Positions 1 to 11,915 of a DNA stretch of 64,000 nucleotides are shown in pieces. Position 1 is the first letter of the stretch, and each line of letters opens with the position of its first letter. The position numbers were made by a program, and so were the translations under genes. The DNA is taken from NCBI GenBank assembly GCA_028554795.2, contig CM068829.1, forward strand, positions 129,224,016 to 129,288,015. The letters are read 5' to 3'. The DNA comes from Sinohyriopsis cumingii. Lineage: Eukaryota > Mollusca > Bivalvia > Unionida > Unionidae. The notes beneath the pieces were generated by a model. It was not told where the DNA came from. It ran no database searches and saw only the letters and a list, made by a program, of their open reading frames with translations.

Positions 1-540
1 TGAACTATCGTCTTTAGTATAATTTACCCTTTGATTTCCATTATATTCACTATTGAATGAGAACCCTTTAAGACGATTTGAAATCTATTTTATGATCTTA
101 AAAGTGGAGATACCAATCTTTAACATGAACTATTAATCTAATCAGCTTCCGATTTATTATGACTCGCATCCCACCATCAATATCCGTAATTATTTTTCTG
201 GCACAATTACAGTCTAGATCAGATTGGTGAATCGGCATATAATTTCAAACCTTAATATATTCTTTCCTCGCAGACCTGTGTAATTTGGAATAATAAACTA
301 TAGCCGACACCTCTGAGTGAAATGTTATGTCCACATACCATTTTTAATAGTATGATTATCCCAATATACATGATGAATTACTGATGCGTAACGGAGACTC
401 TTGCGCAGTTAAAATTTAAAAGACAGCATATGCATACTGCTGCAGCAGGTACAACTAGAACAAACGGAGATGAGTCCACAGGGAGTGACTACATGTTCTG
501 GATCATATAATTGTCCTGTAAGCAAAGAAACTGACCTATA
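1..540. other. AT-rich DNA, no gene seen
   Basis: No long open frame, RNA gene or mobile-element signature is visible on either strand. Confidence 0.5.
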
Positions 541-544
541 ACTG

Positions 545-745
545 GCAGATCCAGAGAAAATGTCATACACTTCATCCTTAATAGAATTGTGCTAACAAAC
601 AGACCTCGAGAAAATATTATCATACAATCCCTACTTTAACAGATATCTGCTATCAGGAAGACCCAGATAAAATAGTACCACACAAATTTACTCTACCTTA
701 TTTATATTATTAGACAGACCAAGAAAATGAATTATCATAGTATAA
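545..745. repeat. ~55-bp tandem repeat, about four diverged units
   Basis: Units starting near 545, 600, 659 and 714 each open with a variant of CAGAYCCAGAGAAAAT followed by an AT-rich part containing TCATACA. The spacing is 55-59 bp. The same motif appears in reverse orientation at 13177-13275, so this is a dispersed minisatellite or the internal array of a mobile element. Confidence 0.7.
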
Positions 746-804
746 CTTCTTTACATATATACACAATTGAGAGCTAAGAATGACAGTACAATGTTAAGTG
801 CATA

Positions 805-819
805 CACACACACACACAC

Positions 820-915
<96 letters not shown>
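805..915. repeat. (CA)n(TA)n compound microsatellite
   Basis: A short CA run passes into about 90 bp of uninterrupted TA. Open frames here encode only Tyr-Ile repeats and are not genes. Confidence 0.97.
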
Positions 916-918
<3 letters not shown>

Positions 919-1074
919 ATTGTTATCATTATATCTGAAGTTAAATTTGAGAGAGCATGCAGTCATTTCTGTTACTAAACCAAGAGAAATTGTTATCAGG
1001 GATTATCTGCCTTATATATTTGCATAATGCAGTTTGCTTGTTTGAGACGTTTTAGAGAACAACAACATTAGTAG

Positions 1075-1215
1075 GTTATTTCATACTGAGGTGATTGGAG
1101 TAAAGTTCCTTGTCAAAGACGCACCAAGGTAGGAGACATTGGCTGGTCGGATGGTAGGATTCAAACCGCACCCGTTCATTTGCGATTTGAGCATGCTAAC
1201 CACTAAGCCTTCAAT
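1075..1215 (-). mobile_element. tRNA-derived SINE fragment (reverse orientation)
   Basis: Read on the minus strand, the segment holds a tRNA-like head. An A-box-like stretch (GGCTTAGTGGTTAGCATGCT) is followed about 35 bp later by a B-box-like GGTTTGAATCC. After the head comes a body with TTTGACAAGGAACTTTACTCC, which resembles the conserved TTGGGCAAGGCACTT block common in tRNA-SINEs. The 3' end and any target duplication are not clear. It is not a functional tRNA gene, because the cloverleaf stems do not pair convincingly. Confidence 0.65.
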
Positions 1216-1300
1216 CCTTCTCTACACAAACAATAACTAGAAGAAATTATAGTAAAATTTTTATTTCTGAGATGTTTACATATTATATGCAGACTAGACC

Positions 1301-1550
1301 GCTCATGTGGCCTAAGGGGTTAGAGAGTCCACCTTGGATGCGACAGGTTGCGGGATCGATTCTCAGCCGAGTCATACCAAAGAATTATAAAAATGGTTCT
1401 AGCTGCTGCCTCGCCTGGCGTTCAGCATTACGAGGTCAGTTTTAGAACTTGTCAGCATAGATTCTGGATAATGTTAGTGGGCTGGACATGGTCCCACATG
1501 TCTACACGATGCATGATGCCGTGATGCTAGAAATTGTCATAAACTGAAAA
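1301..1550 (+). mobile_element. tRNA-derived SINE, family A
   Basis: The head carries an A-box-like GTGGCCTAAGGGGTTAGAG (from 1307) and a B-box-like GGGATCGATTCTC (about 1352-1364). The body has the block GCTGCCTCGCCTGGCGTTCAGC and later TCTGGATAATG. The same body, 5'-truncated, recurs at 61165-61335, which shows that it is an interspersed element. The central block resembles SINE central domains I associate with molluscs, but the family name cannot be confirmed by eye. The 3' boundary is approximate. Confidence 0.75.
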
Positions 1551-4500
1551 ACTGTAGACATCATAGCCATGCGACCAAAACTTTTAAAGCTACCTTAAAA
1601 ATGCAAATCAAACACATATCCTTACATATTGTACGATCCTTCTAACACAACTGTCCTGTCATGTATTATATTTAATAGATAGATGGATAGGGTGATAACG
1701 ATCTTTCAAATATCTAGATAGAGAGAGGGATGTTTGGTTAAAATACACTTGGAACAACAAACTTCAGCAACAAAGATCAACTATGTTAACTTGCATTTAA
1801 CCATGGTCTGTTAGATCATAACATTTTATTTGTCTTCTTTATCATTTAAATTTATATTGATCATGCAGATCAACGTATACATCCAGTACGAAAATAGGAG
1901 AAAACCAAGTCCCGCATTGATATATTCAAATGTCATTCAGTTCACTCATTGTTTTTTAATCTGGGGAGTTTTGTGTCCACTCACATTTTATTCTACTTTG
2001 TCCCAAGAATATTCACATTTCTTGGGAACAAAATATTATGTATAATGAAAGCTAGAACTGTTGAAATGGTATATTTATATTTACAAATCATACTTTGAGA
2101 ACATTGATTTTATCTGAATGTCTGACAAGCTCACTTTTAATAATGATTTGAGAGCACTTACTTTTTATCAATTTTATTTTAATTCATAGCCAAACAGTAC
2201 GTACGTACGTATCCGTCTATTGTAAATATCAAACAAAGATGATAAGGACTGTCTGTGGGTGCTAAATATTCATTATATAGATTGTTCTTGGTATCAGAAG
2301 CTATGTGGCTGATAATTAGTGATGAGTGCATTGTGTTTCCACGTGCACCAGACCAAAAAAACTCTAAAATTGTATTATTAAGATTTTAGTACCTATCTAG
2401 AACCCATCTTGGCTATCATGCCATTTATTTTGGCCACATAATTGGACATTAGCATTGCAGATACTAATAAATGACATTTCATTATAACTGTTATGATTAC
2501 CAAGATTATCCTATTGCAGTTGCAATTAGCAATAAATATTAAGCACTGCCGAACGACAATGCCCTTGAGTAAGTAATTATCAGAATTTCTTCAAAATTTG
2601 TATTTTAAACTACAAATATGATTTCAGCATAATACCTTAAGAAATCTTAGTAATAAGAAATACTGAAGACGGGACTAATATTCTTAAATGTATTTGATCA
2701 ATGTCTTAATATATATATTATAATCTTTATAACTCTTTCTTCGGTAACTATAAACAAATCTTTTAATAATGTGTATGTTGTATTATTTAAAGTTGCAACA
2801 TCATCAAAATAAATTTGCTAATTATATAATATACAAGTCGCATTTATATGTCGCAGAATGTTCGGTAAATACATGTATATGATTATAACACTGGTACCTT
2901 CTAAGCGTTACAAATAAACTAAAGCAATATTGCAGATTTTATAAAATGTCATTTCTAAACCAGTTTTAAATATCTTCAACTAAGCTAAACCAAACTTGTT
3001 CCAAGTCTCCACTCCAGTCTCTTTAATGTAAAGAAATCTAAAGGAAACATAACTATAAACTAGTAGCTAATATTTGTTTGGAAAAATATATTGTTCAAAA
3101 TAAATCTGACAAATTCGTAATTGATCTAGTCCTCTGTAATTCCAATGTTCAAAGTTGAACTGATTGCCAAATGGCTAAACGATAAATCAAAGTCACTCAG
3201 CTGAAGTCCAGTTATATGGCAACCTAATTCACAATCAAGTTGCAGTTGCAATCAATCAAGTTGCAGGGCAACAAGCCCTCAACTATTTCATCCACGTCTT
3301 TAATGAAATGTTAAATACCACAGGGCTTTGGCAACTGAAAATTTACAGAAATGTTCTTCAGATATTCATACATCTTTTTACCATTTGAGGAAATAAATAT
3401 TCATCGGTTCCATACAAAATGTGTATGGCTAGGTGTAGAAATGTTTGATTTGGCCCATTATTTAAAACGATCATTCAGGTTTTCAAATGTATGGACCTTT
3501 TCCAAGAAAAAGACACATTAACTGAATCAAAGAAGTAGGTCTTCTAAGTAGGCAGTGGAGTATTCTCATCAAATGTGAAAGATCAGTTCAAAACGGTTTG
3601 AAGGAGACAAACAATGTCCCTCTGTATTTAGAAATAATAAATAGTCTTGTTGCTGTCCTTATTTCACTATCTGTGAAAGGCTGTTTTCTGTAGTAAAAAT
3701 GAAACACGAACTATATGACATGGAACATGCTAACACTAACTTGAGTACAAATAAGTGGATCCTCTATAACGATTAATTCTAACAACATTTTTACCTTTAC
3801 CAATTAAATAAATTGAGCAGTATTTGTTTCATTCGCATAGCCAATGAAATGTTACTTATGCCCGTTACGTTCGCTTCTGAAATAAATTTTGAAAGTTGAA
3901 GTGTACAGTCTCTAACTGATTGTCAGATTCAATGAATATTTCATTAATAGATAACTATGTGATTACATGACGTTAATATAAATGAGAATTAACAATCATA
4001 TGATGAATGTATTTATTCAGTAACGAAGAACGGATTGTGTTAATGATGTTACCAACCTATGGTCTTAAATTCAGTATAAGAAAAGAGCCAAAACCAGCAA
4101 GCTGGTATAATTCAACAAATAATTTATTTACCAAGAAAGTGAAATTTAAAAGAACTTACAATATTGTGTATTAAATCCCAGATAGTCCATATAGTTTTGT
4201 GGTACGTCCAAATGAATGGAGTTCGAATTAAATTCCAGTGATGTTCCGAATAAGACCATGCATCATTTTGAAACCCTAACCACGATCTTTAATCGTGTGA
4301 GTTTCCATTATGTAAGGATGTTGGCTCAAACAAATTATACAGGCTAACAGTTAGGTTACATGCTAACATTTCCCATGCTCACATCTCAGTTCGAATGTCA
4401 TGATTGTGTACTTTTGTTATCAATTAAGCCTAAATTTATTTGTACAGAATAGTCTAATCTCTGGTAGTCTTTTATGCTATTATCTCGCTGTTGATCCCAT

Positions 4501-5400
4501 ACAATTATTTCCAACTAAACTTGGTTTACACACATTCCTCTTCTGACATTTGATTTCACTAACACAGACACTTGAACTTTACAATCAGTTAATTTTGGCA
4601 TCTGAAATCGTTCTCAATCCTGACGTTGGAATAATACACTTCATGCAGTAATCCCCACATAACTGTTAGTCGTTCGGATATCCTATTTACCCTCCTGTTA
4701 TGGTTTCATATTCATAAACATGATCCCAATGTATGTTTATGGATGAGAAGTACACGTGACTAACACTGGTTGTTCCATTTATTATCATGAGACCTTTGGT
4801 GTAAAAAGCATTAGCAATTAGGCACAAAGATCAGTTTAAACTATAAGATATTATTGTTAGAATAAGACAACTTTTCTGTCATTCACATATTTATGATTTT
4901 AAAGGACAGATTTAATTTTTGGGGTGGCGGTATGAATATTTTTTTTACAAATGTGTCCATCTTAAAAGACGTACTCACACACATATTTGTACAAAATATT
5001 ACAGCCATCATTTTATTTGAAAAGAAAATATAGAGATAATAAATAACCACTGCCTCCAAGGAGCTGATTTACAAAGGAAATTGTATACAAGGCTCCAAAT
5101 AGTGAATTGTTTCAAATTATAATTAGCATAACCAGGATGAAAATGTAACGAATTACATAAATGGATGATTTAATGATGAGTGGATATGAAAGGGAAACGA
5201 AAACGAATGAGATACAACAGCCCAATGTGGATGATGGTGATTACGAAAATTAATAGAAAATTGTTGCAGTTGAATTATTTTGCATATCTATTAACTCATA
5301 TATTTATAATAATATATGCAGCATAAAACAAAATTATATATTATTTACACCAGTTACATCTGACACTCAGTGTAATTTTAGGAAATCTCTCTCCGGAGAT
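1551..5400. other. AT-rich DNA without a supportable gene
   Basis: Only short open frames occur, the longest 71 codons (1830-2045), with no domain-like features. Small local repeats include a TACG run near 2198-2210 and a repeated CAATCAAGTTGCAG motif around 3230-3270. Confidence 0.5.
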
Positions 5401-5406
5401 CATCAA

Positions 5407-5424
5407 TGTGTGTGTGTGTGTATG

Positions 5425-5455
<31 letters not shown>
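5407..5455. repeat. (TG)n then (GA)n microsatellite
   Basis: A TG run (5407-5422) is followed after a short spacer by about 28 bp of GA. Confidence 0.97.
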
Positions 5456-6735
5456 CGGGGAGGGCAGACAGACATAGACAGAGCGATTTGAAAAAGTATA
5501 ATGTAATATTTTTTCCATAAAACAAAAGGATTTAAATATTTTTAAACATTTCTGTTTTTACAAGCAATGTCATGAACAACTTGTGGCGTGTTCATCTGGG
5601 TTGAAAATTTGCTTGGTGAAATTAATGGAAAGTACAATGAAAGGCGATGTTTAATGCTTTCACCGATTTAATCAACCCCCTTTCTGTTAAAACCATTTAT
5701 CTTTTCAAACAGCATGGTCAACATATTAGAAAACAGGTGTAAGTAGCCAATCACTTCTTTTACATCCAGTTCACATACTTGATTGACAATAACCATTATA
5801 TTGCTAATTTACTTCAATGCAATACTAAAAGCGGTGATATAATAACTTTCATTGGAAAGAAAAACGGGAACAAGGGGGATATTTTAATAAAGTTAAGGAA
5901 AGGCAAATGATTTTTGTCTTTCTTGAAGTATCAAAGCGAAATAACAATTTGCCTGATCAGCCGTGCTTATAATATTTACTCTGATAGAATGTAAGATAAA
6001 ATCTAAATATTTAAGGACATAATTCTTTGACAATGTTATTTTGCCAAATTATGACAACTTTTACGGACATATAGATATACAATATATTATATCTTACGGT
6101 GAGTACGACGAGTGTAATTTAATGATTTACACGCCTGTAATCATAGTGTCTGGCATAATATTGTTGCAGAAGTGAAACCACTTAACTAGGGAGCCGTAGG
6201 TATAAACGTGGCGATTAATGCGCATGTATGAATTCCATAGAAATTAGTTTTTCCAACCAAGGAGTCTCAAAGAGGAGTACTGTATTGTCGATTGAAAACA
6301 TGCATTCATAGTTTTTGTGTATCAAATATTTCGTAGTGCAACATTCTCGTATTCAAGAGGAAATTTAATATCAGCAATGCTCAGCATGACACCTAACAAT
6401 CACGTTGATGTCAGCGTGTGCATCTGTCTGTACTGTAAGACATCCATCCATATGTTTGTCCAGACCCTAAACTACCTACCATGTTAAATCTATTTTACCA
6501 TTCTTTATCCTAATATCATCGTACCTCATCCTATTTAGATGTAAGAACTAGTTTAAGTATGCAATTATATTTATGTGCTAAATAAATGCCTGCATTATGA
6601 AACCTGGAGCAGTCGGACAGGAATATTCATTCAGACCAATGATCATATTCTTGTAACAATAACGTAAAATAGCTGAGACCAACGCCTGACTTTTGTCAAT
6701 AAGTTATTGCCCATATATCATTTAAGTGGACGTAT
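5456..6735. other. AT-rich DNA, no gene seen
   Basis: No coding, RNA or repeat signature beyond base composition was found. Confidence 0.45.
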
Positions 6736-6739
6736 GTGA

Positions 6740-7315
6740 TGTCGGACACAGCACTATAGAACAGATCTTCTATCTTAAAATCATCTATAACAAGTATTTG
6801 CAACATCAACATGACCTCTATCATTTCTTGATTGACTTCAAGAAGGCTTTCCAAAGGGTATGGCATGAGTCTTAAGGGACGTAATGTGGATATAAAACAC
6901 AAACACAAAAAACTAATGGGTACCATAGGAAACCTGATTAATAATGCGATTAGCACAGCTTTCATTAATGGCAAAACCTAGACTGATTCATAATCATGGT
7001 CGGAGTCGGAAAGGGGTGCCTTCTCTCACCCACTCTCTTCAACGTCGACCAGGAAAGAATCATGAACTACCATGAGGAAAGTGTTAGTGTTGGAGGTAGA
7101 ACAATCAGAAACATGTGATGTGCTGATATAGATGGCTAATGAGAAGAAAAAATGTGAAACTACGTTAACCGTCTCTACCATGCATCACTAACGTATGGTA
7201 TGGAGATCAGCGCTGAAAAGAAATGACAAACAACACGAGTGGCATCCAAAGGGAAATAAAAGTGAAATGAAATAATCTGGACACAGTGACAAGTTTCAGG
7301 TACCTAAAAGTATTT
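6740..7315 (+). pseudogene. Non-LTR retrotransposon (LINE) RT relic
   Basis: Translation of the plus strand across three frames gives recognisable LINE RT blocks in the right order. Near 6755-6865 there is EQIFYLK...KYLQHQHDLYHFLIDFKKAF, the first catalytic-Asp region. Near 7005-7050 there is VGVGKGCLLSPTLFNV, the QG-SPxLFN block. The segment EESVSVGGRTIRNM (about 7075-7115) precedes a damaged FADD box that reads CADIDG. YGMEISAEK follows near 7195-7220. Stops and frameshifts separate the blocks, so the copy is dead. Neither the endonuclease nor the C-terminal part is present. The 92-codon frame on the opposite strand (6696-6974) is a shadow of this relic. Confidence 0.88.
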
Positions 7316-7860
7316 CAAACAATTTCAGATATCGTAAATGTTGCTGTGAAATGGTGACTACAGTGTATAGTGCGTAGATTTGCCTATGAATGGCGCGGTG
7401 TTTTTATCTTTTTAGAAATAAATTATGGTGACCAATTTTATATTTCCTGGTAGTGTTTTGATGCATTCTGATTCATATATGATCGCTTAGGTCTGAAGCT
7501 TAATGATGACGACCCTTTATGATTTTGTTTCCCACCAAATTCTTTCAGTTATACAGAACTCATAGTACTAACTATATCAAAGTAGTAACTGAAAACGTAG
7601 AGATCACATTTTATGGATTGATTGTGATTTCTTTAGTAGACTTTAGTAAAGAAATTGCATTACTGAAATTAGAACTCGACTCTATGGTGCGGAATTAAAC
7701 CATGTTTCAAACACATTAAGATCCAGAAAATGCCATGGCTCATGTGGTTTTCTCCACAAAGAAGCTGTCATCCAGGATGCATTTATACTGATAAATATAG
7801 ATATGATAATGAGCATTTAGTAATTTCAAGTCAGTAAAGTTTTAATATAATGATGTTTCC
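7309..7860. repeat. Diverged direct duplication, copy 1
   Basis: This copy is colinear with 8030-9070. Shared landmarks are TTTCAGATAT..AAATGTTGC, CAATTTTATAT.T near 7433, ATCR.TTAGGTCTG near 7485, CCACAAGATTC-like text near 7533, CCAGAAAATG, TGATTTTCTC.ACA.AGAA and ACTGATAAATATAG. Identity by eye is modest and indels are frequent, so the duplication is old. No coding content was seen. Confidence 0.7.
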
Positions 7861-8029
7861 CTAAGTTTGCCATGGAATCTGAACCAGAAAAACGAGTCCT
7901 AAAGAGGAAAACAACATTATTGTTGTTACACATTTTATTAACTTTGCTATAAATGCAAAATTCGAGATCTTGTTACAGATGACAAGCACAATGAATACAT
8001 TGTCTACCTCTGAATTATATTCAGTGGAA

Positions 8030-9070
8030 TATTAAACACACTTTCAGATATTGGCAAATGTTGCCTTGAAAGGGGGTTAGGGTGGGTACAATGTATATAA
8101 TGTGTTGATTTGATTATGCAAGTTGGGGTGTTTTACACATTGAATATATGCAGTTAGATATATAACGTTTGGATAATTTACGATTTACGGAGAAATTAAG
8201 GTCAACAATTTTATATTTGTTAGTTGTCTTTTGATAAATTTTGCTTGAGACATGATCATTTAGGTCTGTACCATCATGCATTATGCTCTTGACCCCTCAA
8301 TATTTTATTTTCCACAAGATTCAGTGAGTGAATATTTTGGAACTTAAATTGATTGGTATTTTAATTGACTTATGCCCACTTTAACTTAGGTTTACAATAT
8401 CTATCTTGGAAGAATGATGAGCTCTTTCTATCATTTCAATCTCCTGTGGATGGTCACATTGGCATTCGAATAATTTATTGCATAATATGTCAATGATGAT
8501 ATTATATTTCAATCTTAAAGTCAAGGGAGATAAATGTGATCGCTAACAAGATAACTCTTGATATGACGTATTTATTTTTAATATTCTTACTGATTTTCTG
8601 AAATGAAGTTCACATACTAATGAAGTGGAATAATGGAAACCAGCCTATACATGGGTGAAGTTAAAATGTATTGTTTATGTGCTTTGGCTGGCCATGATTG
8701 GTTGTTAATGAAAGTATACTTTGTGTAAATATTTCCATTTGGAGATTTAACCTACTTGTAAATGAAAAACATCAAGAATATATTTCACTGCAGGATTTTA
8801 CAGACCTTTTACAGATTTGTGCTTGGAAACATTATTACAGATATTAGTGCCTATCTCTTTGGTGAGGAATTAAAATCACATGTTTTAACCACATGTGTAG
8901 CCAGAAAATGTTGACCTCATGATTTTCTCTACAGAGAATATAACATCAAGGACATGTCTATTCTGATAAATATAGGATTGATCATGATAATTCATAAATG
9001 AAAGTTATTGATGATTCGTATGCCAGTAATTTCAGTCAGTGCATGTTTTAGAACATTGGAGTTTATTATA
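8030..9070. repeat. Diverged direct duplication, copy 2 (with extra ~400 bp)
   Basis: This copy matches 7309-7860 in two blocks, 8030-8350 and 8830-9070. About 400-480 bp between the blocks has no counterpart in copy 1. The simplest reading is a tandem duplication followed by an insertion in this copy or a deletion in the other. Confidence 0.65.
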
Positions 9071-9214
9071 TAAATTCGCTTTTGTCAACGTTAAATTTAC
9101 TGCATAGAATTACCCTGTGGCAAGTCAGATTTAACTGGACATTCATTCAGCCATGATCAGGATCATACTAGTCATACATGTCGCTTAAAAAGAAATGAAC
9201 ATTGCAGCCGGTAG

Positions 9215-9735
9215 CCAAAGTTGGGTTCAACATACCATTGTTCAAAATTTGGTCTCTGTTTAAAGGTTATACATGAACATTATGGAAAGAGACAATCATG
9301 GTGATTGAAAAATATCGATAATCATACTGTAAGCCAAATTGTGATTGCTCGTATCCATGTGGTTTATACAGAAAGGCATCGCAATGACTAGCCAAACTTG
9401 GCTAAGCATATTTCGAACCAAACTTTAGTTCCTGCATAAAAGACATACATGTATGTAATGGAAAAAGACAATGAAGTAAAAATATTAATTGGGATATTCA
9501 TACAGTTAGCGATAATTTGGCTATTAACTGCCATATCAGTTATACATAAATACATTGGAGACACTATCCAAAGTTTGGATAAACATAGATTTAACTGCAG
9601 TTTGGTTTATGCCTACATGTTATAGATGTAAACTATGAATATAGAAATTATAACCTACGTGCAATGTTTGGATAAGCGAAAATGTTGCCAAACGGTGGTG
9701 TCTGTTTAGTATTTCTACTAATGGTCATGACGAAG
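9215..9735. repeat. Diverged tandem repeat, unit 95-195 bp
   Basis: Units starting near 9217, 9412, 9570 and 9665 share an AGCCAAA.TTGG-type opening. The first two share a long colinear stretch including CATACATG...TATGGAAA.AGACAAT. A related motif, TTAGCCAATCTTGGGTTTAATTA, sits beyond the transposon at 12211. The DNA transposon may therefore have inserted at the edge of this array. Confidence 0.6.
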
Positions 9736-9772
9736 AACTTCGTAGTAAATAGCTAAATTTGGCTACATGTTA

Positions 9773-9892
9773 CACTGGACAACAAATTTTTACAAAAGTC
9801 ATGTTACTGAAATAAAATTAGTCAATTCTTATCAATTTTTATGTGCTGAACACGAATATGACAGTCAAATTGCAAAATTGGCTCTAGTTTTT
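9773..9892. repeat. Left terminal inverted repeat of the 9.8-kb transposon
   Basis: This end pairs with 12065-12172 in inverted orientation. The best-matching parts are the tip CACTGG.CAACA, the block GTGC.GAACACGAATAT (9842-9859) and ATTGGCTCT.GTTTT (about 9877-9890). The middle is diverged and about 11 bp longer than in the right arm. Confidence 0.8.
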
Positions 9893-9989
9893 TTGTAATC
9901 TGCAAGAAATTAATGTTTACATAACGAAATGCATTCCAATAGTAAAAGGTCAACTGTAATAGCCTACCTATAAAAAATCAAGTCATTGA

Positions 9990-11678
9990 CTACATCTTAG
10001 ATTTCTTCGCCTGTCTCTTGTACAGCTGTTCGGGAGCATCTCTGAGGAGTGTCCAGCAGTAGTCAGCCAGCATTGTAGTGGACCATTTTCCCTGGTATCT
10101 TTGTTCCATTGTTGCGATATCTTGATGAAAACGTTCGCCGTGTTCATCACTAACAATACCACAGTTGCTAGGAAAGAAATCCAAATGGGAATGAAGGAAG
10201 TGAATCTTTAGAGACATATTGCAGCCAAGTTTCTTATACTTCATCAACATGTCTTCTACTAGTTCCTTATAGTTTTCTGCCCTAACATTTCCGAGGAAGT
10301 TTGTAGAAACTAGGCGAAAAGCATTCCATGCTTGTTTCGCGTCACCTTCCAGCAAGTTGTTGAACCGGTCATCTTTGAAAAGCTCTCGAATCTGAGGACC
10401 CACAAAAACTCCCTCTTTAATCTTTGCTTCGCTGAGTCGAGGGAATTTTTCATGCAGGTATCGGAATGCTGGCAAAGTCCGGTCAATGGCTTTCACGAAG
10501 TTCTTCATCAAACCTAGTTTGATGTGAAGGGGTGGTAGCAAGATTTTCTGAGCCTCAACCAGAGCTGGGTGTTGGATATTCTTCTCTCCAATGGCTACAT
10601 TCTGCCTGTGAGTCCATTCCTTCCTCATGTAGTGCATTTCCCTTGCTCGGCTATCCCACTCGCATAAGAAACACATGTATTTTGTATATCCTTGCTGCAG
10701 TCCCATTAAAAGGGCAACTACCTTCAAATCACCACAGAGGTGCCAGCTGTACTTGTTATACTCAATGGAATTCAGTAGCTGCCTTAAGTTATCGTATGTC
10801 TCTTTCATGTGGACAGCATACGCTACTGGAATAGATGGAAGAATGTTTCCATTGTGCAAAAGCACAGCCTTGAGACTCAGTTTCGAAGAGTCCACAAATA
10901 GTCTCCATTCTTGTGGGTCATAAGTGATTTTTAAAGCATTCATGAGACCCTCAATATCGGAACAGAATATCAGATTACTTTCCTTTCTGAAGAAAGGCTC
11001 CAATTGCTGGTGGCGCTTTCGATATGCAGTAATTGTGACATCTTCTTCTAGAAGATTCCATTGTTGGGGTCTTGATCCTAGCAATTCTGCCTTGTTCTTT
11101 GATAAGTCCAAATCACGAATCAGGTCATTTAGTTCTTCCTGTGTTATTCTGTGTGGGGTTGATGATGCACCACAGTGAAAATCTGGATCACTGCATGCTG
11201 ATGGACCAGGAGAAGAACAGGTCGACTCACCTTTGTCTTCGTCAGATGAATCAAGAGAATATTCTGCTGGAGGTTCTGGAATAGGAAGTCCCTCACCATG
11301 TGGAACTGGTCTCAATGCAGACGGAATGTTTGGGTAGACTATTCTCGACTTCTTTCGCTTCGTTATTCCGCCGGAAAGAGGAGGAACCAAGCAGAAGTAA
11401 CAGTCATTTAGGTGGTTGCTTGGCTCTCTCCACACCATTGGGACTGCAAACGGCATTGATGACCTTTTGCAATTCAACCACTGTGAAAGCTGTGTTGTAC
11501 ATGTAGCACAGCATATATGCGGAGCCCAAGGCTTGTCTTGGTCACCAACCTTGCATCCGAAGTAAAGATGATATGCCTTCTTCACTTGAGAATTGATACT
11601 TTTCTTCTGGTTGGCAAATGTCACTTCCCCACAAATATAGCAAAAATTGTCCGCGGTATTAACACACTTTCGAGGCAT
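9990..11678 (-). CDS. Putative DDE transposase, 562 aa, intact
   Basis: This is the only long intact ORF in the window. Residues 1-100 are Cys-rich: C13-x2-C16, C42, C56/C57-x2-C60 and C93-x2-C96 suggest one or two zinc-binding folds for DNA binding. A basic TKRKKSR (107-113) could be a nuclear signal, and a Ser/Pro/acidic linker spans about 130-180. The core has a plausible RNase H-like catalytic set: D263 in LFVDSSKLSLKAVL, D317 in WHLCGDLK, CxxC at C336/C339 in MCFLCEWDSR, and E515 in HGERFHQDI. D2 followed about 19 residues later by CxxC is also known in CACTA transposases. The C-terminus is basic. I associate this protein type with uncharacterised proteins in many invertebrate genomes. 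The transposase role is inferred from motif layout plus the flanking inverted repeats and TTA duplication. The start is the first ATG, about 90 bp below a predicted TATA-driven start site. The alternative is a domesticated gene, which the element ends argue against. Confidence 0.85.
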   Translation of the reverse strand: MPRKCVNTADNFCYICGEVTFANQKKSINSQVKKAYHLYFGCKVGDQDKPWAPHICCATCTTQLSQWLNCKRSSMPFAVPMVWREPSNHLNDCYFCLVPPLSGGITKRKKSRIVYPNIPSALRPVPHGEGLPIPEPPAEYSLDSSDEDKGESTCSSPGPSACSDPDFHCGASSTPHRITQEELNDLIRDLDLSKNKAELLGSRPQQWNLLEEDVTITAYRKRHQQLEPFFRKESNLIFCSDIEGLMNALKITYDPQEWRLFVDSSKLSLKAVLLHNGNILPSIPVAYAVHMKETYDNLRQLLNSIEYNKYSWHLCGDLKVVALLMGLQQGYTKYMCFLCEWDSRAREMHYMRKEWTHRQNVAIGEKNIQHPALVEAQKILLPPLHIKLGLMKNFVKAIDRTLPAFRYLHEKFPRLSEAKIKEGVFVGPQIRELFKDDRFNNLLEGDAKQAWNAFRLVSTNFLGNVRAENYKELVEDMLMKYKKLGCNMSLKIHFLHSHLDFFPSNCGIVSDEHGERFHQDIATMEQRYQGKWSTTMLADYCWTLLRDAPEQLYKRQAKKSKM

Positions 11679-11792
11679 TACTGTTCTTTATTGTACGTAA
11701 ATGGATAAAATAATAAGTTTTATGTAACAGTAGCTTGAACTGTCTCGCACAACGTCTAAAATATTTTAAATGCTGAACCTATCTGATTGGGC

Positions 11793-11800
11793 TTTATATA
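11793..11800 (-). promoter_or_regulatory. TATA box of the transposase gene
   Basis: Read on the minus strand the site is TATATAAA. It lies 115 bp upstream of the ATG at 11678, so transcription would be expected to start around 11765-11770 with a leader of about 90 nt. Confidence 0.65.
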
Positions 11801-11913
11801 GTACACTGCTTACGTCAGCTTCAGCAGCCGCCTGGCATTAGTATAATAGGCCTACACATGTATAGTACACTGCTGACGTCAACTTACTTCAGCAGCCGCA
11901 TGGCATTAGTATT
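11797..11913 (-). promoter_or_regulatory. Duplicated upstream module with CRE/ATF sites
   Basis: A ~50-bp segment occurs twice, 64 bp apart (from 11797 and from 11861). Both copies contain TATAGTACACTGCT, a CRE-like core and CAGCAGCCGC.TGGCATTAGTAT. The copy nearer the gene has TTACGTCA (11810-11817). The distal copy has the perfect palindromic CRE TGACGTCA (11874-11881). This position is typical of proximal promoter elements. Binding by CREB/ATF factors is an inference from the motif. Confidence 0.6.
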
Positions 11914-11915
11914 GC

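Noticed and set aside
751-1027. Frames encoding long Tyr-Ile repeats (also at 27377-27650, 28888-29136, 43715-43921 and 46613-46889)
   Set aside because: They are translations of (TA)n microsatellites on both strands, with no coding context.
10332-11708. Plus-strand frames opposite the transposase
   Set aside because: They are shadows of the 562-aa minus-strand ORF, short and without domains.
11797-11913. Operator or riboswitch reading of the duplicated upstream module
   Set aside because: The context is an animal pol II promoter with a TATA box. CRE-type sites explain the motif better.
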